From the NCBI GenBank assembly GCA_003220495.1, contig QHSP01000015.1:1-64000 (forward strand): 64,000 nt of DNA, written 5' to 3'. The DNA is from Candidatus Rokuibacteriota bacterium (GTDB lineage: Bacteria; Methylomirabilota; Methylomirabilia; Rokubacteriales; CSP1-6). The position numbers were made by a program, and so were the translations under genes. A model generated the notes under the pieces. The model ran no database searches. It had not been told where the DNA came from and saw only the letters and a list, made by a program, of their open reading frames with translations. Shown piece after piece: positions 1-8,429 of this stretch; positions within the stretch are counted from its first letter, which is position 1, and the number at the start of each line of letters is the position of its first letter.

Positions 1-852
1 GAGGCGAGGACGGTTCCGGGCGCCGTGCTGGCGTCGGGAGCGGGCACCGACCACCTCGAGCCGGGGCCGCGCGTGACGATCGCCGACGTCGAGGCCGCCT
101 ACGAGGAGCAGTGCGCGTGGATCGAGGGCTGCGGCGGCCGGATCATCCTGATGGCGAGCCGCGCCCTGGCGGCGTACGCCAAGGAGCCCGGCGACTACCT
201 GAAGGTGTACGGACGCATCCTCTCGCAGGTGCGCGAGCCGGTGATCATCCACTGGCTCGGCGCGATGTTCGATCCGGCGCTCGAAGGCTACTGGGGCTCT
301 CGTGATCTCGACCAGGCCACCGAGACCTTGCTGACGATCGTGAAGGAGCACGCCTCGCGCATCGACGGTGTGAAGATCTCGCTCCTGGACCAGGCCCGCG
401 AGGTCGCGATGCGCAAGCGCTTCCCGGCCAACGTCCGCATGTACACCGGCGACGACTTCGACTATCCGACGACGATCCGCGGCGACGGCGATCGCCACTC
501 CGACGCGCTGCTCGGCATCTTCGACGTGATCGCGCCGGCCGCCTCCGCGGCGCTCAAGGCGCTGGACGCGGGCGACCTCGCCCGCTACGCGGACGTGCTG
601 GCGCCGACCCTCTCGCTCTCACGCCACGTCTTCGGCGCGCCCACGCGCTTCTACAAGACCGGCGTGGTGTTCGCCGCCTACCTGAACGGTCACCAGTCGC
701 ACTTCAGGATGGTCGGCGGCCAGGAGAGCGCGCGCTCGGTCGTGCATCTCGCCGAGCAGTTCGTGCTGATGGATCGCGCCGGGCTCCTGCGCGATCCCGA
801 TTTTGCCGCCGCGAGCATGCGCCGCGTGCTCGCGGTCGCTGGCGTGGAGTAA
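1..852 (+). CDS. DUF993 family TIM-barrel protein (5' end cut off)
   Basis: The frame is open from the first base and ends with TAA at 850-852, so the start lies upstream of the window. The visible 283 codons resemble the DUF993 family, a dihydrodipicolinate-synthase-like (beta/alpha)8 aldolase fold. Supporting stretches are IIHWLGAMFDP, the Schiff-base-region-like segment DGVKISLLD (lysine about residue 125 of the visible part), and YTGDDFDYP. No substrate can be assigned. It converges on the hydantoinase-like gene at 913-2442. The GTG at 25 is an internal valine rather than a credible start, because coding-like sequence continues to the edge. Family assignment is by pattern recognition only. 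Confidence 0.75.
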   Translation, partial: EARTVPGAVLASGAGTDHLEPGPRVTIADVEAAYEEQCAWIEGCGGRIILMASRALAAYAKEPGDYLKVYGRILSQVREPVIIHWLGAMFDPALEGYWGSRDLDQATETLLTIVKEHASRIDGVKISLLDQAREVAMRKRFPANVRMYTGDDFDYPTTIRGDGDRHSDALLGIFDVIAPAASAALKALDAGDLARYADVLAPTLSLSRHVFGAPTRFYKTGVVFAAYLNGHQSHFRMVGGQESARSVVHLAEQFVLMDRAGLLRDPDFAAASMRRVLAVAGVE

Positions 853-883
853 CGTCGGCGGCCCGAGCCGGATCGAGAAGTCA

Positions 884-901
884 CGTGGCAGCGACGCCAC
901 G
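884..901. terminator. Weak hairpin between convergent genes
   Basis: CGTGGC and GCCACG (884-889 and 896-901) pair as a 6-bp stem with a 6-nt loop, in the 60-bp gap between two convergent genes. There is no U-tract on either strand, so intrinsic termination is only a possibility. Confidence 0.3.
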
Positions 902-912
902 AGACTCCCCGT

Positions 913-2442
913 TCAGGCGATCTCGCCCACCACCCGTACCCGGACGCGGAGCGAATTCCCCGGCAGGTACGCTAGCGGCAGGTCTTCGACCTCGACCGTC
1001 GTCAACGTCCGCGGGTCGGCGCCGGCGCTCGCGGCCTGAGCCTCCGCAAGCTGCCGGGCTCGCGCGATCGCCTCATCGCGTGACAGATCCTGGAAGATCC
1101 GGTCGATCTCGCCGCTGACCTGGGCGATCGCGGCGCCGACGGCATTGGCGACGGCCTGGTGCTCGACGTGAATCACCTCCGAGATCCCGTTGATACGGTC
1201 CGGGACCAGGAAGCATCCGCCGCCGACCGCGATCAGCGGCTCGTCACCCGCGTCGGTCTTCATCCGGTCCACGCCTTCCGCGACCATCGCGTGGATGCGC
1301 GCGATCGCTCCCGTCACGAGCTCGGCCGGCAGCGAGGCGACCCGCCGCTGGTCGCCCAGGTCGACGAGACCGGCGGCCACGGCGATGTCGGTGGCGGTGA
1401 GCTCGCTCCCGCCGAACACGAGGCCCTCCTCGACCAGCCGATAGCCGACGCTTCGGGGGCCGACCGATAGCGCAGAACGCGCCACGAGTGATCCGCCGCC
1501 CAGGCCGATCGAGAGCAGGTCGGGCATGCGGAAGAGCGTCCGCACGCCGCCGATCTCGACCACGTTGTTGGCCTCGCGGGGAAAACCGTGACGAAGGCTG
1601 CCGATATCGGTGGTGGTCCCCCCGACGTCGATCACGAGCGCGTCGGTGAGCTTCGAGAGGAACGCGGCGCCGCGCATGCTGTTCGTCGGACCCGACGCGA
1701 AGCCGTAGACCGGAAACGCCTCGGCGACCGAGGCCAGCATCACCGTACCGTCGTTCTGCGTGAGATAGAGCGGCGCGTCGATCCGGCTCGCGGCGAGCGC
1801 CTGGGTGAAGGCGCGTGTGGTCGTGCGGGCCAGGCCGACGAGCGCGGCATTGAGCAGGGTCGCGTTCTCGCGCTCGAGCAGGCCGATGCGCCCGAGCTGG
1901 TGAGACGTCGTCACGGCCGCGTCCGGGCATTCTTCGCGGAGAATGCTTGCGGCCTCGAGCTCGCACGCGGCGTTCAGCGGCGAGAAGACCGAGGCGACAC
2001 CGACCGCCGTGAGGCCGGCATCGCGAATACGCCGGGCCGCGGCTCGGACGCCGGCCGTGTCGAGCGGCACGATCGGGCGCCCGTCGAACTCGTGGCCGCC
2101 CTCCAGCATGAAGACCTCGCCGCGGACGAGCGCCGCGAGATCCTCCGGCCAGTCGATGAACGGCTCGAGCGACGCGCCGGACGGAAGGCCGATGCGGATC
2201 GCGGCCACGCGCGTCAGATCGCGCCGCTGCACGACGGCGTTGGTGAAGTGCGTGGTCCCGATCATCACCGCGTCGACGGCGACGGGCGTCCCGGCCAGGA
2301 GCAACCGGCGGAGCGCCTCGGTGACGCCCGAGGTGACGTCGCTCGTCGTCGGCGTCTTGACCGCGTGCACCACGCGGGTGTCTTCGAGATAGACCGCATC
2401 GGTATTCGTGCCGCCGACGTCGATGCCGATCCGCCGCTTCAC
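913..2442 (-). CDS. Hydantoinase/oxoprolinase (HyuA-type) ATPase-like protein
   Basis: This 509-aa protein opens with the phosphate-binding signature GIDVGGTNTDAVYLE near residues 6-20. It has a second glycine-rich ATPase block, VIDVGGTTTDIGSL, near the middle and GLGGGSLV after it. This is the HyuA / 5-oxoprolinase A family, which couples ATP hydrolysis to opening of hydantoin or oxoproline rings, usually with a HyuB partner. No HyuB gene is visible here. It lies 16 bp downstream of the DUF917 gene on the same strand, so the two are probably one operon acting on a hydantoin-type ring. It is shorter than full 5-oxoprolinase A subunits of about 680 aa, as is usual for the DUF917-associated type. 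The exact substrate is unknown. Confidence 0.85.
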   Translation of the reverse strand: MKRRIGIDVGGTNTDAVYLEDTRVVHAVKTPTTSDVTSGVTEALRRLLLAGTPVAVDAVMIGTTHFTNAVVQRRDLTRVAAIRIGLPSGASLEPFIDWPEDLAALVRGEVFMLEGGHEFDGRPIVPLDTAGVRAAARRIRDAGLTAVGVASVFSPLNAACELEAASILREECPDAAVTTSHQLGRIGLLERENATLLNAALVGLARTTTRAFTQALAASRIDAPLYLTQNDGTVMLASVAEAFPVYGFASGPTNSMRGAAFLSKLTDALVIDVGGTTTDIGSLRHGFPREANNVVEIGGVRTLFRMPDLLSIGLGGGSLVARSALSVGPRSVGYRLVEEGLVFGGSELTATDIAVAAGLVDLGDQRRVASLPAELVTGAIARIHAMVAEGVDRMKTDAGDEPLIAVGGGCFLVPDRINGISEVIHVEHQAVANAVGAAIAQVSGEIDRIFQDLSRDEAIARARQLAEAQAASAGADPRTLTTVEVEDLPLAYLPGNSLRVRVRVVGEIA

Positions 2443-2458
2443 GAGCCGACGCTCGTCT

Positions 2459-3538
2459 TCACGAAAAGACGCTCCGGAACTCCAGGTCGTAGCCGAAGGC
2501 GCGCGGCCCGACGTGCTCGAGACCTTTCGGAGTCAGGAGGATCGGCGGAGCCGGCAGCGCGATGACGCTGACGCGCTGGCCGTAGCGTAGCGTCTCCGTG
2601 CCGATCGCGTCGCCCGAGACGCTGTCCAGGACGCAGATCAGATCGGGTGTCATCACGCGCGGCTGGCCGTCGAGCCAGCCGACCGCGAACTCGTTCTGGA
2701 ACGCGAGCTCGAAGGCGGCACCGCGGAAGTCGTCGAGCCCGTCGAGCTTGGCCGTGCCCCGAAGGAAGCCCTCGGTGGTCCGGCGGGCGACATCGCGAAT
2801 CTTGCCCCTGAACATCAGCTGACCGCCCTCGGCCTCGATGACCGCCTGGACGGCATCTCGATGGAGCCGGCGCGCCGACTGCACCGTCTGGCCGAGCCGG
2901 ATCGCCTTGCTCGTCGAGTAGAGGATGCCGCACTCCTTCACTTCTTTTCCGGTGCGGGGCGCCTTGCAGGTGGACGCGATCGAGCCGACCTCGACGCACG
3001 CCTTGCGCGAGAGGCGCTCCATCCACTTCCAGGAGGCGGCGCGCGCGACGACGACCGCGTTGTCGCGCACGTCGGCCAGGGTGAGCGGGTACATCGTCAG
3101 GTCATGGATCGCGAAGCTCGTCATCTGCGCCTCGGGGAAGGCGCGGCCCATGCAATCGGCGTCGACGACGGGAAGGCCGAGCACCGCGGCGGCCATGAAC
3201 GGCTGGAGCGAGTTGCCCCCGCCAATCTCGAGCGACATGACCGCGTCGAAGCGGCAGCCCCGATACTCCTCCATCATCTGCACCGCGAGCGCGATCGTGC
3301 GCGGATCGGTCAGCCGCTCCTGGCCGACCAGCGGCGCGCCCATGTTCGAGACGACGGCGACCCGCGCGTCGTCGGGCAGGTCCATCGGATCGAGGAGCGA
3401 GACGGAGACGCCCTCGCGGTAGAGCTTGCGCATGTTCAGGAGCGCCAGGTAGGGACTGCCGCCGCCGCCGGTGCCGAGGATCCAGGCGCCGATCGCCAGC
3501 GACTCGATCTCGGCCGCGGAGACGGGACGGAGGGCCAT
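2459..3538 (-). CDS. DUF917 protein, S-methyl-thiohydantoin desulfurase-like
   Basis: The protein has 359 aa. The N-terminus contains a glycine-rich turn (GTGGGGSPY, about residues 23-31) and further on LEIGGGNSLQPF and VDADCMGRAFPE, the hallmark stretches of DUF917. That family includes the S-methyl-thiohydantoin desulfurase domain of ergothioneine breakdown. It is the first gene of a two-gene minus-strand unit with the HyuA-type gene, consistent with stepwise processing of a thiohydantoin or hydantoin. The ATG at 3538 is preceded by TAACAT (3548-3553 on the complementary strand) with a 9-nt gap and no Shine-Dalgarno, so it may be leaderless. The DppA-type gene diverges 121 bp away and may supply the substrate. 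Confidence 0.82.
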   Translation of the reverse strand: MALRPVSAAEIESLAIGAWILGTGGGGSPYLALLNMRKLYREGVSVSLLDPMDLPDDARVAVVSNMGAPLVGQERLTDPRTIALAVQMMEEYRGCRFDAVMSLEIGGGNSLQPFMAAAVLGLPVVDADCMGRAFPEAQMTSFAIHDLTMYPLTLADVRDNAVVVARAASWKWMERLSRKACVEVGSIASTCKAPRTGKEVKECGILYSTSKAIRLGQTVQSARRLHRDAVQAVIEAEGGQLMFRGKIRDVARRTTEGFLRGTAKLDGLDDFRGAAFELAFQNEFAVGWLDGQPRVMTPDLICVLDSVSGDAIGTETLRYGQRVSVIALPAPPILLTPKGLEHVGPRAFGYDLEFRSVFS

Positions 3539-3659
3539 CGGAAGCGTATGTTATCCTCCCGCCATCGCGATGCAAACGCCTACAAGGTGGTGCGCGCTGC
3601 AGGCCGTCGCGGGGCTGGGGCCCCGCCGGCCGAGGCGCGCCTACAAATCGAGGTTGGCC

Positions 3660-5228
3660 ATGCGCGTGCTCGTGACAGCGGTCCTCGCCGTGCTCGTCGC
3701 GGCGGCGCCGGCGCCCGGCTTCGAGCGGGCCGGCGACCGGAAGATCCTCGTGTTCGCCGGCCGCCAGGAAGTGCCGACGATCGATCCGAGCGTCAAGTAC
3801 GACTGGTCGATACGCATGGCGCAGCAATCGCTCTACGACGCGCTCGTGAAATATGTCGGCAACCCGCCCGAGATCGTGCCCTGGCTCGCCGAGAAGTGGG
3901 AGAGCTCGCCGGACGCGCGGACCTGGACGTTCCATCTGGTGAAGAACGCGCGCTTCCACAACGGCGATCCGGTGACCGCGGAGGCCGTGCGCTTCTCGTT
4001 CGCGCGCACGCTCAAGCTCAACCAGGGGCCGGCGTGGACCTTGTCGGAGTTTCTGAAGGACGACGACATCAAGGTCGTCAACGAGCACACGATCCAGTTC
4101 ACGCTGAACCAGTCGTATTCGCCGTTCCTGTCGTGGCTGCCCTGGTGGTACGTGATGAATCCCAAGCAGGTGCTGGCCAACGAGCAGGGGGGCGACCTCG
4201 GCCAGAAATGGCTCACCACGAACGCCGCCGGCAGCGGGCCGTTCAGGATCAAGCGGTGGGAGCAAGGCGTGCTCTACGAGCTCGAGGCCCTCGACAACTA
4301 CTGGAAGGGGTGGCCGTCGAAGGACCACATCGGCGGCGTCATCTACCGGATCGTCCGCGAATCGGCCGCTCAGCGCGCCGCGGTGATCCGCGGTGAGGCG
4401 GACATCGTCGAGGGCCTGTCGAGCGACGATTTCGATCAGGTCGCGAAGATGCCGGGTATCGTCGTGCCGACCTTCCCAGGCATGACGACGTTCGGCATCA
4501 AGATGAACACGCAGAAAGGCGCGACGAAGGACCTGAATCTCAGGAAGGCGGTCTGTCATGCCTTCGACTACGACGCGCTGATCAAGATCTACAACGGCAA
4601 CGCCGTGCTCCAGACCAGTCCGTTCCCCAACGCGACGCGCGGGTACGTGCCGGTGTCGGGGATCTATCGCCAGGACCTCGGCAAGGCGAAAGAATTCCTG
4701 TCCAAGTCCGCCTACCCGAACGGCGGGATCGAGCTCGAGTACGTGTACGTCCAGGGGCTCGAGGAGGAGCGGAAGATGGGGCTCGTCCTCATCGACAACC
4801 TCCAGAAGCTCAACATCACGGTGAAGATGGTGCCGCTGATCTGGCCGAACATGGTCGGGCGCGGCGCGAAGGTCGAGACCTCTCCCGACATGATGGCGGT
4901 GTTCACGACCCCGCTCTCAAGCGACCCCGACGCGGTCGCGTTTCAGTACCACAAGGGCTCCTTCGGCAAGTACTACGCCTCGCACTTCTACACGAACGAC
5001 GCGGTGTGGGCGCTCATCGACCGGGCGCGCACGACCGCGCGATGGGAGGAGCGGGCGCCGCTCTACGCCGACATCCAGCGCCGGATCACCGCGGATGCCC
5101 CGGAGATCTTCGGAATGCTGGCGAACCGGCGCTGGGCGATGCGCGATCACGTGAAGGGCTTCGTCTTCAGCCCGGTGCGCTTCACCGGCGAGGTCGACCT
5201 CTACCCGCTCGCGATCGTCGCCAAGTAG
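3660..5228 (+). CDS. ABC transporter substrate-binding protein, SBP_bac_5 (DppA/OppA type)
   Basis: This 522-aa periplasmic binding protein is of the peptide/nickel family. The ATG at 3660 follows a GAGG-type site and gives a hydrophobic signal peptide (VLVTAVLAVLVAAAPAP). An upstream in-frame extension is possible but would bury the signal peptide. Typical family stretches are QSLYDALV, PWLAEKWE, FHLVKNARFHNGDPVTA and GSGPFRIKRWE. It is followed after 2 bp by two permease genes, forming a DppABC-like operon. The ligand is not readable; the neighbouring hydantoin/thiohydantoin genes suggest a small N-containing solute rather than a peptide. Confidence 0.92.
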   Translation: MRVLVTAVLAVLVAAAPAPGFERAGDRKILVFAGRQEVPTIDPSVKYDWSIRMAQQSLYDALVKYVGNPPEIVPWLAEKWESSPDARTWTFHLVKNARFHNGDPVTAEAVRFSFARTLKLNQGPAWTLSEFLKDDDIKVVNEHTIQFTLNQSYSPFLSWLPWWYVMNPKQVLANEQGGDLGQKWLTTNAAGSGPFRIKRWEQGVLYELEALDNYWKGWPSKDHIGGVIYRIVRESAAQRAAVIRGEADIVEGLSSDDFDQVAKMPGIVVPTFPGMTTFGIKMNTQKGATKDLNLRKAVCHAFDYDALIKIYNGNAVLQTSPFPNATRGYVPVSGIYRQDLGKAKEFLSKSAYPNGGIELEYVYVQGLEEERKMGLVLIDNLQKLNITVKMVPLIWPNMVGRGAKVETSPDMMAVFTTPLSSDPDAVAFQYHKGSFGKYYASHFYTNDAVWALIDRARTTARWEERAPLYADIQRRITADAPEIFGMLANRRWAMRDHVKGFVFSPVRFTGEVDLYPLAIVAK

Positions 5229-5230
5229 GG

Positions 5231-6247
5231 TTGCTCGGCTACCTCGCCCGGCGAGTCCTTCTGCTGGGCCTCATGCTGTTCGGCCTCGCGTGCATCACGT
5301 TCGTGATCTCTCACGTGGCGCCGGGCGACCCGGCGCGGCTCGCCGCGGGGCCGGACGCGACGGCCTCGATGGTCGAGCGGATTCGCGCCGAGTACGGGCT
5401 CGACCGTCCGCTGCCCATCCAGTTCGGCCAGTATCTGCGGGGAGTTCTCTCGGGTGACCTCGGACGCTCGTTGAGGACTCGCGAGGCCGTCGCGGCCGAC
5501 CTCGCGCGCTACTTTCCCAACACGTTCGAGCTGGTGACGGGCGCGATGCTCCTGGCGGTCGGCCTCGGTGTTCCGCTGGGCATTCTCTCGGCCGTCTACC
5601 GGGACACGTGGGTCGACCAGATCACACGGGTCGTCTCGGTCTCGGGCATCGCGATCCCCGCCTTCTGGGCCGGGTTGATGCTCCAGCTCCTCCTGGCCCT
5701 CCACATGGGGATCCTGCCGCTCGGCGGCCGCCTCGGCCTGATGACCGCGCCACCAACGCCGGTGACGCACCTCCTGGTCGTCGACGCGCTGCTCGGCGGC
5801 CACTGGCGGGTGCTCGGCGACGCGCTCGCCCACGCGGTCCTGCCGACCGTGACCCTGTGCTTTCCCGCGCTCGCCTCGATCGTGCGCGTCAATCGCGCCG
5901 AGATGCTCGAGACCCTCAAGCAGGACTACATCGTCAACGCGCGGGCGCAGGGGGTGTCCGAGCTCCGGATCGTGGCGCGCTACGCCCTCAAGAACGCGAT
6001 GATCCCGACCCTGGCGATGATCGGGCTGCGCTACGGCTGGATGCTCGGGGGCACCGTGCTCGTCGAGACCGTGTTCGACTGGCCAGGAATCGGCCTCTAC
6101 GCCGTCGCCTCGGCGGTGTCGTCCGACTTCCAGCCGATCATGGGGGTCACGCTCGTGATCGGCCTGAACTTCATGCTGGCGAACTTCCTGGTCGACCTCG
6201 CCTACGGCTGGCTCGACCCGCGGGTCCGCTCGACCATGTCGGCGTGA
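5231..6247 (+). CDS. ABC transporter permease, DppB type
   Basis: This 338-aa inner-membrane permease begins with TTG at 5231, two bases after the stop of the binding-protein gene, indicating coupled translation. The N-terminal TM helix (LGYLARRVLLLGLMLFGLA) and the short periplasmic segment VAPGDPARLAAGP match DppB. Near the C-terminus the EAA-type cytoplasmic loop (YIVNARAQGVSELRIVARYA) should contact the ATPase subunit. Around six TM segments can be seen. The stop overlaps the next start (TGATG, 6245-6249). Confidence 0.92.
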   Translation: MLGYLARRVLLLGLMLFGLACITFVISHVAPGDPARLAAGPDATASMVERIRAEYGLDRPLPIQFGQYLRGVLSGDLGRSLRTREAVAADLARYFPNTFELVTGAMLLAVGLGVPLGILSAVYRDTWVDQITRVVSVSGIAIPAFWAGLMLQLLLALHMGILPLGGRLGLMTAPPTPVTHLLVVDALLGGHWRVLGDALAHAVLPTVTLCFPALASIVRVNRAEMLETLKQDYIVNARAQGVSELRIVARYALKNAMIPTLAMIGLRYGWMLGGTVLVETVFDWPGIGLYAVASAVSSDFQPIMGVTLVIGLNFMLANFLVDLAYGWLDPRVRSTMSA

Positions 6248-7155
6248 TGGAACGCGCGGTTGCCCCGGGCCCGACGGTCGCCTGGCTCGCCGATCGACAG
6301 GGGGCGGCTCGCGAGCTCCGCTTCTACGCGCGCGTGTTCGCGCGGAGCGGCGCGTCCCTGCTCGGGCTGGGTCTCGTCCTCGTGTTCCTGCTCGTGGCGG
6401 CGCTGGGCCCGTGGATCGTGCCCTATCCCGAAGACGCGCGCGGCGCGGTCCACCTCGACGAGAAGCTTCGACCGCCGAGCGCCCGCCACTGGTTCGGGAC
6501 CGACGAGGTGGGGACCGATATCTATACCAGGGTCGTCCTGGGCGCCCGGGTCTCCCTCCAGATCGGGCTGATCATCACGGTGTTGGCGACTGCGATCGGC
6601 GTTCCGCTCGGCATCGTCGCGGGCTACGTCGGCGGCCCGCTGGGCGAGACGATCATGCGGGTGACGGACGTTTTCCTCTCGGTCCCGGCGCTCGTGCTGG
6701 CGCTCGCGATCGTCGGCGCTCTCGGCCCGGGCATCGTCAACGCGATCGTCGCGCTCGGTCTGGTCTGGTGGCCCGGCTACGTGCGCCTGGTCCAGAGCAA
6801 GACGCTCGCGCTCAAGGGACAGGTCTTCGTCGAAGCCGCGCGCGCGGTGGGGACCGGCCGGCTTCGCATCGTTTTCGTGCACATCCTGCCGAACTGCGTG
6901 TCGCCCATCACGGTCAAGGCGAGCATGGACATGGGCTCGGCGATCCTTGCGGCCGCGGGCCTCGGATTCATCGGGCTCGGCGCCCAGCCGCCGTACCCGG
7001 AGTGGGGCGCGATGATCAGCCACGGGCGCAATTACCTGCCGACCTGGTGGTGGTACTCGGCGTTCCCGGGCCTCTTCATTTACCTGACCGTGCTCGGCTT
7101 CAACCTGTTAGGGGACGGCCTGCGCGACGTCCTGGACCCTCAGAGCCGCGGGTAG
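6247..7155 (+). CDS. ABC transporter permease, DppC type
   Basis: This 302-aa permease starts at an ATG that overlaps the stop of the previous gene by 1 bp. It shows the DppC N-terminal stretch HWFGTDEVGTDIYTRVVLGA, the EAA loop FVEAARAVGTGRLRIVFVHI, and the C-terminal PEWGAMISHGRNYL and PGLFIYLTVLGFNLLGDGLRD. About six TM helices are expected. No ATP-binding subunits follow. The next gene is convergent after 8 bp, so the importer must borrow DppD/DppF-type ATPases from elsewhere in the genome. Confidence 0.92.
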   Translation: MERAVAPGPTVAWLADRQGAARELRFYARVFARSGASLLGLGLVLVFLLVAALGPWIVPYPEDARGAVHLDEKLRPPSARHWFGTDEVGTDIYTRVVLGARVSLQIGLIITVLATAIGVPLGIVAGYVGGPLGETIMRVTDVFLSVPALVLALAIVGALGPGIVNAIVALGLVWWPGYVRLVQSKTLALKGQVFVEAARAVGTGRLRIVFVHILPNCVSPITVKASMDMGSAILAAAGLGFIGLGAQPPYPEWGAMISHGRNYLPTWWWYSAFPGLFIYLTVLGFNLLGDGLRDVLDPQSRG

Positions 7156-7163
7156 GGCCGGGT

Positions 7164-7847
7164 CTAGACTCCGCACGCCTCGGCGACGACGCGGGCGACC
7201 AGGAGGTTGGCGAGGAGCACCGGCGCTCCGGTGAGCCGCTGCAGCTCGTCGCGCGTCTTGCGTCTGAACCCCATGCAATCCAGCGCGACCAGGCCGGCGT
7301 TCGCCGCGCGAAGCGCTGTCCCCGTGCGCTCGAGCTCCGACGGGCTCTCTTCCTCGTAGGGCGACAGCGGGACGACGACCGGATCGAATCCGTCGGCGCG
7401 CCAGCGCGCTTCGGTCTGCGGCACGTGCTGGACGGAAGGTGTGACGATGCCGAGCCGACCCGGCCAGCGCAGGGCGCGCAACACGCCCAGCAGCACCTGA
7501 TGCGGCAGCACGAGGAGACGCGAGGCTTCGAGCGCAGGAAACGCGCCCGTGCAGAGCAGCGCCGTCATCGTCACGCCGGACCGCTCGAGCTCTCCGATCG
7601 CCGCCTGGACGCGGCCAATAATGTGTCGCTTGGCGACGAAGGCGGGCGTCCCGTCAGCCAGGCGAGTGACGAGGATGTCGTCTCCGGGCCCGGGCGCGAG
7701 GGCGACGATCTCGGCGCGGCCGAGGCCGTCGAGGGCGCCGCGCTCTCGCACCGTCACGGCGGGCCCGAGAATCGTCTCCATGTCGGGCACGACGTCGACG
7801 CGCGGCGACTGGCCGATGGTCACGAGTCCGACGATCGGTCCGCTCAC
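7164..7847 (-). CDS. AroM family protein
   Basis: This 227-aa protein starts at GTG 7847, whose GTGA overlaps the stop of the upstream YCII gene. Longer readings of this frame are out-of-frame extensions into that gene. The N-terminus VGLVTIGQSPRVDVVPDM is the AroM-family signature. The fold resembles the Asp/Glu/hydantoin racemase superfamily, with cysteines at LLCTGAFP and ALDCMGFRR in the positions where catalytic cysteines of that superfamily lie. AroM has no established reaction. The nearby HyuA and DUF917 genes make a racemase-like role on hydantoins a reasonable guess, but only a guess. Confidence 0.8.
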   Translation of the reverse strand: MSGPIVGLVTIGQSPRVDVVPDMETILGPAVTVRERGALDGLGRAEIVALAPGPGDDILVTRLADGTPAFVAKRHIIGRVQAAIGELERSGVTMTALLCTGAFPALEASRLLVLPHQVLLGVLRALRWPGRLGIVTPSVQHVPQTEARWRADGFDPVVVPLSPYEEESPSELERTGTALRAANAGLVALDCMGFRRKTRDELQRLTGAPVLLANLLVARVVAEACGV

Positions 7848-8380
7848 AGGACGTGCAGCCAGGGACGCGTCGTGAGCGCGCCGGGCTTCCAGAAGCCGGT
7901 CTCGGTGAACCAAGTGACGGCCTGGTCCGCGTCGGCCGTCTTCACGATGGCCAGGGTGGCGCCGTCCTCGAAGAAGCCGCCGAATGCCAGCCGGCCCGCG
8001 CCGCGCATCTCGATCAGCGCGAACTGGGCCATGTCGAGCTGGGACGTCGGGCCTTCGACGATCGTGGCCTTGCGGGTGCCGTCGAGGACGACCGGCACCA
8101 TCTCCCAGGGCTCGACGAACTGGCTGAAGCTTCTCGGCTCGTAGCGCGTCCATACGCCGCCCGTCCAGTACGGGTCTTCTTCGATCGCGTGCTTCAGCTG
8201 AGCCGGCTGCTGCAGGCGGTAGAAGAGGTCGGCGGTACGCAGGTCGGCCGAAGGACCGCCGCCGATGAGGATGTTGTTGGCCCGCAGTCCCTGGAGGCGC
8301 TCGATGTGGTCACGGCGGTGAGCCTCGCGACGGGTCAGATAGTCATCCGCCGCCGTCAGGGCGATGTGAAAGACGATCAC
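7844..8380 (-). CDS. Tandem YCII-domain protein
   Basis: The 178-aa protein contains two YCII-like (dimeric alpha/beta barrel) halves. The first (about 1-90) shows HIERLQGLRANNILIGGGP followed by DPYWTGGVWTRYEPRSF. The second (about 100-178) shows AQFALIEMRGAGRLAFGGF followed by AVTWFTETGFWKPGALTTRPW. Each half ends with the xF(W)xxG(G/A)xxTRxxxRPW-type segment of YCII proteins. YCII proteins are small barrels sometimes acting as dehydrochlorinases or muconolactone-type enzymes. The two halves probably form one pseudo-dimeric barrel. It is translationally coupled to the AroM gene. Confidence 0.7.
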   Translation of the reverse strand: MIVFHIALTAADDYLTRREAHRRDHIERLQGLRANNILIGGGPSADLRTADLFYRLQQPAQLKHAIEEDPYWTGGVWTRYEPRSFSQFVEPWEMVPVVLDGTRKATIVEGPTSQLDMAQFALIEMRGAGRLAFGGFFEDGATLAIVKTADADQAVTWFTETGFWKPGALTTRPWLHVL

Positions 8381-8429
8381 GACGGTCCTCCCATCGGGCT
8401 TTTGACGCCCCGTGTTACTGTGTCACCAG

